Shown here piece after piece: positions 21,880-27,226 of a DNA stretch of 27,226 bases; the stretch's first letter is position 1, and every line of letters starts with the position of its first letter. The notes beneath the pieces were generated by a model that worked only from the letters and a program-made list of their open reading frames with translations, was not told where the DNA came from and made no database searches. The stretch is taken from the NCBI GenBank assembly GCA_964590835.1, contig CAZPYD010000009.1, positions 1-27,226 of the forward strand, read 5' to 3'. The translations under genes were made by a program, and so were the position numbers. The DNA is from CAZPYD01 sp964590835 (lineage in GTDB: Bacteria > Patescibacteriota > Minisyncoccia > JAHISW01 > Tagabacteraceae).

Positions 21880-23280
21880 AATGCAAATGATTTTAAAAAA
21901 ATAAACGATTATTTGTGGGAATATCCGGCTCAAGACGGAATGTTGGTGCCAGCGCGAATTTATGCCACAGATGAAATGATGAATAGAGTGGAACCAGATG
22001 CTCTAAGGCAGGTGGTAAATGTGGCTCATTTGCCTGGTATTGTAAATTATTCCATTGCTATGCCGGATATTCATACTGGTTATGGTTTTGTGATTGGAGG
22101 CGTGGCGGCTACCAAGGTGCCAGATGGTGTTATTTCTCCTGGGGGGATTGGCTATGATCAAAATTGTGGTACCAGACTGCTTCTTTCCGAACACACAGCA
22201 AAAGAAATGGAACCCTATTTATTAAAACTGGCTAACCAAATCCAGCGAGATGTGCCGTCTGGTCTTGGTCGAGGGACAGGGGAGAAAATGACCATAGAAG
22301 AAGTTGATAAGATTTTGGAAAGAGGTGTGGAGTATTTGGTTGAAAAAGGCTATGGCGAAAAGGAAGATATAGAAAATTGCGAGTCGCAAGGAAAAATGAA
22401 AGAAGCGCGGCCGGATTATGTTTCAAAGCGTGCTAAAAACAGAGGAAGAGACCAGGTTGGCACACTTGGGAGTGGTAACCATTTTTTGGAAATTCAGCGC
22501 GTGGATGAGGTTTTTGATAAGGAAGTGGCGAAGGCTTTTGGTTTGTTCAAAGATCAGTTGGTTATTTTTGAACATACTGGCTCTCGCGGCCTGGGGCATC
22601 AAAACTGTACTGATTATTTGAGGATTATGGTTGGGGCTATGGAAAAATATGGAATAAAATTGCCGGATAAAGAGTTGGCTTCTGTACCTTTTAGTTCAAA
22701 GGAGGGGCAGCAGTTTTTTGGTGCTATGGCTGCCGCGGCCAATTACGCTTGGGCAAACCGCCAAATGATTACGCATTTTATTCGCGGAGCTTGGGATAGA
22801 GTTGTGGGCAAGGGAAAACTTAAATTGCTTTATGATGTGGCTCACAACATAGCTAAGGTGGAAGATGGTTTAGTAGTTCATAGAAAAGGTGCTACTCGCG
22901 CTTTTCCGCCTGGGCACTTGGAAGTTCCGGTGAATTACCGCGCGGTTGGACAGCCAGCTTTGATTCCCGGTTCAATGGGGACAGCTTCCTATATAATGGT
23001 AGGGACGGAGCGTGGTAAAGAGGTTTTTTATTCAACGGCGCATGGAGCGGGTAGGGCCATGTCTCGTCGTGCAGCAAAAGAGGCCGCTACTGGAGCAGAA
23101 ATAAAAAAAGAGCTGGAAAGCAAGGGGATTATAGTGAGATGCAGGTCTATGCGAGGAATTGCCGAGGAGGCTCCGCTTGCTTATAAAGACATAGAAAGCG
23201 TAGTAAAAGTAGCGCATGAAGCTGGTTTGTCTAAAAAAGTAGCCAGGCTCGTGCCGTTGGCAGTAATTAAAGGAGAATAA
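21877..23280 (+). CDS. rtcB: RNA-splicing ligase RtcB
   Basis: Joins RNA 2',3'-cyclic phosphate (or 3'-phosphate) and 5'-OH ends using GTP and Mn; roles include RNA repair. The 467-residue protein has the metal ligands D94 and C97 (GYDQNCGTRLL, for the usual GxDINCGVRLL), N201-H202 (GSGNHFLEIQ), H233 (EHTGSRGLGHQ), a further His in DVAHNIAK, and the GMP-accepting H389 (STAHGAGRAMSRR). The start is GTG at 21877 giving MNANDFKKIN, located inside a repeat unit. Archease, its activator, is encoded downstream after a GxxExxY gene. Confidence 0.96.
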   Translation: MNANDFKKINDYLWEYPAQDGMLVPARIYATDEMMNRVEPDALRQVVNVAHLPGIVNYSIAMPDIHTGYGFVIGGVAATKVPDGVISPGGIGYDQNCGTRLLLSEHTAKEMEPYLLKLANQIQRDVPSGLGRGTGEKMTIEEVDKILERGVEYLVEKGYGEKEDIENCESQGKMKEARPDYVSKRAKNRGRDQVGTLGSGNHFLEIQRVDEVFDKEVAKAFGLFKDQLVIFEHTGSRGLGHQNCTDYLRIMVGAMEKYGIKLPDKELASVPFSSKEGQQFFGAMAAAANYAWANRQMITHFIRGAWDRVVGKGKLKLLYDVAHNIAKVEDGLVVHRKGATRAFPPGHLEVPVNYRAVGQPALIPGSMGTASYIMVGTERGKEVFYSTAHGAGRAMSRRAAKEAATGAEIKKELESKGIIVRCRSMRGIAEEAPLAYKDIESVVKVAHEAGLSKKVARLVPLAVIKGE

Positions 23281-23283
23281 ATA

Positions 23284-23325
23284 GTGCGATACCAATATAC
23301 TAATGCATACTAATGATACGAATAA
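23284..23325 (-). repeat. Left TTAGTAT-type repeat of the GxxExxY unit
   Basis: The inverse of this segment (ATTCGTATCATTAGTATGCA then TTAGTATATTGGTATCGCAC) matches the right-hand copy at 23708-23744 imperfectly, giving inverted repeats of ~35-40 bp around the gene. It also encodes the first residues (MHTNDTN) of the GxxExxY protein. Confidence 0.68.
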
Positions 23326-23710
23326 AAACAACAAACTAATTTACCCAGAATTATCTTATGTTTTAACCGGGGTTTGTTTTGAGGTTCATAATGAATTAGG
23401 TAGATACTCAAGAGAAAAACAATACGGTGATTTATTAGAAGAAAAATTAAAAAAATTAAAAGTTCCATACGAAAGAGAGTTCAGGGTAGAGAAGAGTAGC
23501 AACATAGTAGATTTTTTGATAAAAAATAAAATTATTATTGAGTTGAAAGCTAAAAAATCAATATTAAAAGAGGATTATTACCAAACACAAAGATATTTAC
23601 AATCGTTAAATAAAAAACTTGCTTTATTGGTAAATTTTAGAAATCGATATTTAAAACCTGTTAGAGTTGTTAGGATAGACACAGATTCAAGAAGCAAGTT
23701 TTTAAATTAG
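23303..23710 (+). CDS. GxxExxY-family protein (PD-(D/E)xK nuclease-like)
   Basis: A 135-residue protein of the GxxExxY family. It shows YVLTGVCFEVHNELGRYSRE with the motif residues G33, E38 and Y41, then YEREFRVEK, VDFLI with D70, and IIIELKAKKS with E80-L-K82. The D...ExK pattern is that of PD-(D/E)xK nucleases. No cellular role of this family is firmly established that I know of. It lies between rtcB and archease, bounded by inverted TTAGTAT-type repeats, and its N-terminal residues come from the left repeat. This suggests a mobile cassette inserted in an older rtcB-archease pair. Being co-directional, it may be read from the rtcB promoter. Confidence 0.85.
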   Translation: MHTNDTNKNNKLIYPELSYVLTGVCFEVHNELGRYSREKQYGDLLEEKLKKLKVPYEREFRVEKSSNIVDFLIKNKIIIELKAKKSILKEDYYQTQRYLQSLNKKLALLVNFRNRYLKPVRVVRIDTDSRSKFLN

Positions 23711-23744
23711 TATTATTAGTATCAATTCGTATATTAGCATCGTG
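23708..23744 (+). repeat. Right TTAGTAT-type repeat ending at the archease start codon
   Basis: AGTATTATTAGTATCAATTC then GTATATTAGCATCGTG, whose last three bases are the archease GTG. It is the same arrangement as at rtcB. Confidence 0.7.
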
Positions 23745-24146
23745 TATATATTACTTGAACATACAGCAGATTTAAAGATTAAAGTCTTTGGCCAAGATTT
23801 GGCTGAGCTTTTTGTGAATTCCGCACTGGCTATGCAAGAAGAGCAAAGAATAGAAATTGATTCAGAGGCAAAGGAAGAAAACCAGGAAGAGATAGAAATA
23901 AAAGCCATGGATAAAAATTCTCTTTTTGTTGATTGGCTTAGTGAGATTTTGTTTCGCGCAGACACAAACAAAAAGTTTTATAAAGATATTAAAATAGAAG
24001 AGATAAGCGAAACTAGTTTAAAAGCAAAAATAAAAGGCACACCTATGATAGGAAAGGGGTTAGATATAAAGGCAGTCACTTATCACGACTTGACGATTGA
24101 GAAAAAAGATGACAGGTGGGAGGCCGTGGTAATATTTGATATATAA
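23742..24146 (+). CDS. Archease, RtcB-activating protein
   Basis: 134 residues of the archease family, which speeds RtcB guanylylation and allows multiple turnovers. Visible are the N-terminal YILLEHTADLKIKVFG (H7 and D10, metal ligands), LFVDWLSEILFRAD in the middle, KGLDIKAVTYHDLTI, and the terminal DI of VVIFDI. The start is GTG at 23742, part of the flanking repeat; the usual archease N-terminus has one or two more residues before the first strand, so little or nothing is lost. Pairing with rtcB supports both assignments. Confidence 0.92.
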   Translation: MYILLEHTADLKIKVFGQDLAELFVNSALAMQEEQRIEIDSEAKEENQEEIEIKAMDKNSLFVDWLSEILFRADTNKKFYKDIKIEEISETSLKAKIKGTPMIGKGLDIKAVTYHDLTIEKKDDRWEAVVIFDI

Positions 24147-24197
24147 AAGCTTTTTGGTATTGAATAAAAGTAATTATCAGTTTATAGTAAAAAAATA

Positions 24198-24620
24198 ATG
24201 TTAAGTTTATTTCCAGAATTTTTAAATTATTCACAATTGGCGCCGTTTGTAATACGATTGGCATTGGCTTTAATTTTTTTGAGTCATGGCTATACCAAGT
24301 TTTTTAAAAGCACAGACCAAATGGTTGGCCTTTTTGAGTCAAAAGGAATGAAACCGGGCAAAATTTGGTTAAGATTGATTGGAGTAATTGAAATGGCTTG
24401 TGGTGTTTTGTTCTTTGTTGGTTTTTGGACACAGCTTGCAGCAATACTTGTGGCGGTAATAATGCTAGGTGCCATAATAAAAGTAAGATGGAAAGAAGGT
24501 TTTTTGGGTGCCATGCCTACCGGCAGGCAGGGATTTGAATTTGAATTTTTGATTCTAATTTGCGCACTTTCTCTACTAGTCCTAGGCCCTGGCGTCTTTT
24601 CAATAGACTTGCCATTATAA
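24198..24620 (+). CDS. DoxX-like membrane protein with a palindrome-encoded insertion
   Basis: A 140-residue four-helix membrane protein of the DoxX/DoxD family: RLALALIFLSHGYTKFF in helix 1, the LFESKGMKPGKIWLRLIGVI segment, GVLFFVGFWTQLAAILVAVI and FEFLILICALSLLVLGPG with the usual SIDLPL end. Members are often linked to redox metabolism, but the function here is open. Between KEGFLGA and GFEFEF the sequence MPTGRQ is encoded by a 21-bp palindromic repeat (24512-24532) found again at 24759-24779. DoxX proteins normally have only Gly residues there, so it looks like an in-frame insertion in the loop before the last helix. tRNA-Lys starts 3 bases downstream. Confidence 0.85.
   Translation: MLSLFPEFLNYSQLAPFVIRLALALIFLSHGYTKFFKSTDQMVGLFESKGMKPGKIWLRLIGVIEMACGVLFFVGFWTQLAAILVAVIMLGAIIKVRWKEGFLGAMPTGRQGFEFEFLILICALSLLVLGPGVFSIDLPL
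24512..24532. repeat. CCATGCCTACCGGCAGGCAG repeat inside the doxX-like gene
   Basis: A 21-bp sequence with inverted TGCCT/AGGCA arms around CCGG, identical to 24759-24779 and related to 18112-18128. Read in frame as MPTGRQ. Confidence 0.82.
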
Positions 24621-24622
24621 TA

Positions 24623-24695
24623 GCCCTGTTAGCTCAGTTGGTAGAGCAGCTCGCTCTTAACGAGACGGTCGGGGGTTCGAATCCCTCACGGGGCA
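24623..24695 (+). tRNA. tRNA-Lys (anticodon CTT)
   Basis: Acceptor GCCCTGT/ACGGGGC (one G-U), D-arm GCTC/GAGC, anticodon loop CTCTTAA giving CTT, T-arm GGGGG-TTCGAAT-CCCTC, discriminator A, no CCA. The first pair of the anticodon stem (G-A) is mismatched. Confidence 0.95.
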
Positions 24696-24725
24696 CATAT
24701 GCAGTTCATCGCCTCTTAAGCTGTT

Positions 24726-24779
24726 GGTTCAAAGGGCGGACACCGTCGCTGACCGAATCCATGCCTACCGGCAGGCAGG
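24726..24779 (+). repeat. Eroded family B insert downstream of tRNA-Lys, plus MPTGRQ repeat
   Basis: GGTTCAAAGGGCGGACACCG resembles the start of the family B core, and GTCGCTGACCGAATCC resembles its outer end. The outer end carries CGAATCC, the tRNA-Lys T-loop sequence, where the Val and Arg copies have CGAGTCC and CGATTCC. The 21-bp palindromic repeat (24759-24779) follows directly. The rest of the gap to 24996 (~215 bp) is A/T-rich; I see only very short open frames there and call no gene. Confidence 0.6.
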
Positions 24780-24996
24780 CTGGTGGGGGTACAAGTAAAT
24801 TTAAGTATAATTAAATGGTCATAGATATAGAATTAACTTTAAACAGGTTTGGATTTGGAAAAATTTCTGAAAACAAATTCCAATTTCTTTTTCTTAGATT
24901 TTCTAGGTTCTAGGTGGGATATTCCAGATAAATACTCTATTTCTTTTGAAATAAATTGGAGAAAAAAAAGATAAAAGACAAATCAAGCTGTACACG

Positions 24997-25476
24997 ATGA
25001 TATATTTAATACTTCATAACATTCGTAGCCTGCATAATGTAGGTTCTATTTTTAGGACAGCCGATGGGGCTGGGGTAGAGAAGATATATTTAACCGGTTA
25101 TACGCCGGCGCCTGTTGATGTGATGGGAAGAACCAGAAAAGAAATTGCTAAGACCGCTCTTGGCGCCGAAAAAACTGTTACCTGGGAAAAACATAAAGAC
25201 ATTAACACTCTTATTAACAATGTTCGGAGTCGGACTCCCAACATTGAAATCGTTGCAGTAGAGCAGGATGAGAAAGCGATTGATTATAAAAGGTTCGCTA
25301 AAACAAAAAAAGCTCAATCTCCATTGGCGCTTGTTTTAGGAAACGAGGTTCGCGGGCTCTCAAAACAAACTCTCAAAAAATGTGATGCAATAATAGAAAT
25401 CCCAATGCACGGCAAAAAAGAATCCCTCAATGTTGCTGTAGCAGCAGGGGTAGTACTTTTTGAGTTAATGGATTAG
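24997..25476 (+). CDS. SpoU/TrmH-family RNA 2'-O-methyltransferase
   Basis: A SPOUT-fold methyltransferase that uses S-adenosylmethionine to methylate ribose in tRNA or rRNA; the exact target cannot be told. The 159-residue protein has all three family motifs: motif 1 N14-x-G-S-I-F-R-T-A, motif 2 LALVLGNEVRGLS (about 110-122) and motif 3 IPMHGKKESLNVAVAAGVVLFE (about 135-157). There is no extra N-terminal RNA-binding domain. Residues NVRSRTPNI (about 75-83) come from a palindrome identical but for one base to the one in tsaD. Without it, LIN would join IEIVAVEQ, a typical loop-to-strand step. Confidence 0.92.
   Translation: MIYLILHNIRSLHNVGSIFRTADGAGVEKIYLTGYTPAPVDVMGRTRKEIAKTALGAEKTVTWEKHKDINTLINNVRSRTPNIEIVAVEQDEKAIDYKRFAKTKKAQSPLALVLGNEVRGLSKQTLKKCDAIIEIPMHGKKESLNVAVAAGVVLFELMD
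25218..25246. repeat. NVRSRTPNI palindrome inside the SpoU gene
   Basis: A 29-bp near-perfect palindrome (arms CAATGTTCGGAGTC; one mismatch in the right arm), the second copy of the tsaD palindrome at 12253-12281, in the same reading frame and orientation. Confidence 0.9.
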
Positions 25477-25480
25477 TTTG

Positions 25481-25520
25481 TTATCGTAATAAGATTGCGG
25501 TCGCAATGGTGCAACGATAA
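25481..25520. terminator. Terminator between the SpoU and MFS genes
   Basis: A two-part stem: TTATCGT/ACGATAA outside and ATTGCG/CGCAAT inside, between convergent genes. There is no clear T-run, so activity is less certain. Confidence 0.5.
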
Positions 25521-25529
25521 TAGAATAAT

Positions 25530-26744
25530 TTACATTTTACTTGGTGGGCATTTCACACAGGGTTTGAGTGGTTTTTTGACTACAAATATATAATTTACAG
25601 CAATGACTACAAGCATGCTAATAGCGGCAATTATAAAACTGACTTGAAAAATTTCGAGCAGCAAATAAAGGCCTCCATAAAAGAAAATACGCGGAAACAT
25701 AGAGAAAAAGTTTCTGTAGGCTGAAGTAGAGAGAGCATCTTTTTGCTCTCCTTTTTCATACATCTCACTTTCAAGCGGAAGAGAAACAAGAATGGTAAAT
25801 AAACCCGCCAAAAATATACTTGCATAATAAAACCAATAGTTATCAACTATTATTCGCAGTATCCAGGTGATAGAGATTAAAAATGCTCCTAAAGTAATTA
25901 TTTTACTGCGATCTTCTTTTTTTACTTTCCCTGTAAAATAGGTAAATAAAATCATTGATGCGGAAATAATAATTGGAATAATTGCTACCGACTCTATTGT
26001 TTTAAAAATTGTAAAAATAAATATCGGCCAAATAATAACTTCAGCTACATTATGGAAGGAACAAAGTCCTTGGATAACATATTCTTTTAAGCCGTCACCA
26101 CCTTTAAAAAATTCTCTAAAAGTTTGGGGTTTCTTTGTTGGCTTATCTTTACTGTTTTTTATTTTAAACAATGGTAGTATTGATAAAAATAAAACAAAAA
26201 TACTAAAAGCAATAAGAGCATTCCTTTGAAAATATATTAAAATCAAAGCTCCAAAAAATGGCGCTAAAATACCAGCTGTTCGACGTACCATATATAGGAA
26301 GCTAACTCCTTTGGATACATTGCGATCGTTTTTTTCGCATTCCATAAAGTAATAGATGTGCGCGACCCAATAGAACGCATCATAGAGTGCATAGAAAAAA
26401 GCCATTAAAATAAACACCCCCCACAAGCCAAAATTTAAATTATACAGTAGAGTAAAAAAAGCAATGTAACACAAAGAACCAAGCGCAATTACTATACGGG
26501 CACCCAGTTTATATGTCATATGTTTGGCAAAAAAGTTTAGTGGAGCATCAAAAAGATTGTAAAGAAAATAAAATAGCATTATGTGCGCAATAGTCCAACC
26601 CATTTGAAGTAAGAAAATTGGAATAAAAACAGTAATCAGTGAGCGCGCAAAAACATGCAACCATACACTGGTTTCAAAAAGCCAGATATCTGAAAAGAAT
26701 AATTTATCGATTTTATGATGATGGTATGATTGGAATAATCTCAT
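25530..26744 (-). CDS. Major facilitator superfamily transporter
   Basis: A 404-residue membrane protein with about twelve hydrophobic helices in two halves, separated by a charged loop near residues 195-215 (KNSKDKPTKKPQTFREFF). Features include LGARIVIALGSLCYIAFF in the first half and KVKKEDRSKIITLGAFLISI at the equivalent position in the second. The C-terminal tail has a CxxC-like KPCVKCPP. The A-motif (GxLaDrxGrr) is only loosely kept, so the substrate cannot be guessed. The ATG at 26744 has no ribosome binding site. It converges on the SpoU gene. Confidence 0.82.
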   Translation of the reverse strand: MRLFQSYHHHKIDKLFFSDIWLFETSVWLHVFARSLITVFIPIFLLQMGWTIAHIMLFYFLYNLFDAPLNFFAKHMTYKLGARIVIALGSLCYIAFFTLLYNLNFGLWGVFILMAFFYALYDAFYWVAHIYYFMECEKNDRNVSKGVSFLYMVRRTAGILAPFFGALILIYFQRNALIAFSIFVLFLSILPLFKIKNSKDKPTKKPQTFREFFKGGDGLKEYVIQGLCSFHNVAEVIIWPIFIFTIFKTIESVAIIPIIISASMILFTYFTGKVKKEDRSKIITLGAFLISITWILRIIVDNYWFYYASIFLAGLFTILVSLPLESEMYEKGEQKDALSTSAYRNFFSMFPRIFFYGGLYLLLEIFQVSFIIAAISMLVVIAVNYIFVVKKPLKPCVKCPPSKM

Positions 26745-26781
26745 GTTTTTATTATATATTACTCAAAGTTTCTTGTCTTGG

Positions 26782-26814
26782 CCCGGTAGTGTAATTTGAA
26801 ATTATAATACGGGG
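26782..26814. repeat. Minimal copy of the CCCGGTAGTA element (ends only)
   Basis: CCCGGTAGTGTAATTTGAAA followed by TTATAATACGGGG: the two termini are joined with almost no interior. It lies upstream of the MFS gene. Flanks TTGG/TTGC may be a decayed 4-bp duplication. It could be an internal-deletion derivative. Confidence 0.6.
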
Positions 26815-26954
26815 TTGCTTAAGGGGGTTTTATTTGTTAGTAATTAAGTAATTTAACCTTGAAAATCGAAAAAAGGAGAAGATTAATACTAGAAGAAGTA
26901 TAGCTGAATTAATACAGGTACTTTTTGGACTCATAACACAAGGAGATAAATAAA

Positions 26955-27188
26955 ATGATAAAATATGGAAGAAGTGATTGTGTACATGTTTGGCGACATA
27001 GAAAAGAGGGATGGGTAGAGGGATGTGTTCCAGCTATTTGTATAGAGTGTGGTGCTTTTGGTTGCCAGTGCGATATGAAGGGCGAAAAACCCACAAAAGA
27101 AATATTTTTTGATGAAGGTCAAAAGGCTGATGCAAACATAAATGGCAAGTGGGAAAATCCATATGTAAAAGGGGATAAAGATGAGTGA
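26955..27188 (+). CDS. Small Cys-rich, possibly zinc-binding protein
   Basis: 77 residues with five cysteines (C9, C24, C29, C32, C37 or close) and C39, plus two histidines near the N-terminus (CVHVWRH). The CxxxxCxxC segment (CVPAICIECGAFGCQC) suggests a small zinc-ribbon-like fold. The ATG has AAGGAG at good spacing. The last eight bases overlap the start of the next gene, indicating an operon. The acidic C-terminus (VKGDKDE) is polar. Family not recognised. Confidence 0.65.
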   Translation: MIKYGRSDCVHVWRHRKEGWVEGCVPAICIECGAFGCQCDMKGEKPTKEIFFDEGQKADANINGKWENPYVKGDKDE

Positions 27189-27226
27189 TGAAGTAAAAAG
27201 AAACCAAGACGAAGAAGAGAGAGAAA
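27181..27226 (+). CDS. Start of a further gene, cut by the window edge
   Basis: ATG at 27181 opens a frame reading MSDEVKRNQDEEERE up to the window end. It overlaps the upstream small gene by 8 bp with GATAAAGATG before it. Only 15 residues are visible, highly charged; nothing can be said about function. Confidence 0.5.
   Translation, partial: MSDEVKRNQDEEERE

Noticed and set aside
24814..24975. Short open frames (starting MVIDIELTLN, or the overlapping one ending ISFEINWRKKR) after tRNA-Lys
   Set aside because: Each is under 45 codons, in different frames, without a ribosome binding site; possibly a decayed gene, but not supportable.
26890..26951. 23-codon frame (RRSIAELIQVLFGLITQGDK) before the Cys-rich gene
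   Set aside because: Only an AUU start with poor spacing to AGGAG is available; the stretch more likely holds the leader of the next gene.

Overview
The window looks like a chromosomal piece of a Candidate Phyla Radiation (Patescibacteria, probably Parcubacteria-like) bacterium. This is inferred from low GC, compact single-copy housekeeping genes, a short valyl-tRNA synthetase, a PilM/N/O cluster, tRNA genes without an encoded CCA, and many starts with little or no Shine-Dalgarno sequence. TGA is used as a stop, so there is no sign of a recoded UGA.

Layout. 1-310: 3' end of a cut tRNA, its terminator and a palindromic repeat array. 452-2369: small membrane protein, Xaa-Pro aminopeptidase, small unknown protein. 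2459-3283: candidate structured RNA on the minus strand, a 149-bp MITE-like repeat and the tail of an AAA+ ATPase gene. 3364-5664 (minus): HU protein, a GIY-YIG nuclease inside a small transposon-like element, and ribonuclease Y. 5808-10422: phosphoglycerate mutase GpmI and a convergent M16C metalloprotease, sharing a perfect 30-bp palindromic terminator. 10580-12949: tRNA-Glu, a pilin-like protein, TsaD and two very small proteins. 13104-16811: ValS, a MITE, a PrsW-family protease and Hsp20. 17019-19078: tRNA-Phe, a toxin-antitoxin pair, tRNA-Val and tRNA-Arg embedded in GC-rich palindromic repeats. 19085-21524 (minus): pilM-pilN-pilO and a small membrane protein. 21877-24146: rtcB and archease, split by a GxxExxY protein gene. 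24198-27226: DoxX-like protein, tRNA-Lys, SpoU methyltransferase, MFS transporter, small Cys-rich protein, start of one more gene.

The housekeeping genes are ordinary; the repeats are what stand out. (1) A mobile-element family with CCCGGTAGTA termini and 4-bp target duplications. One 301-bp copy consists of the two termini around a GIY-YIG nuclease gene. Three ~147-149-bp copies lack the gene and look like its non-autonomous derivatives, and one further copy is nearly only the two ends. (2) GC-rich palindromic inserts directly downstream of five of six tRNA genes. Their ends copy the T-arm/acceptor sequence of the particular tRNA they sit beside, in inverted and sometimes direct orientation. 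(3) Short palindromes inserted in frame inside proteins: the same 29-bp palindrome, read in the same frame as NVRSRTPNI, lies in both TsaD and the SpoU methyltransferase; TsaD carries two more palindromes and DoxX another. (4) A GxxExxY gene between rtcB and archease, flanked by TTAGTAT-type repeats that also supply the GTG start codons of both neighbours. (5) Two truncated tRNA-Val copies upstream of the real tRNA-Val at an exact 100-bp period. (6) A terminator-ended structured RNA candidate with two 23S-rRNA-like motifs.

All family assignments come from reading motifs by eye. No database search was possible, so statements about novelty are provisional.
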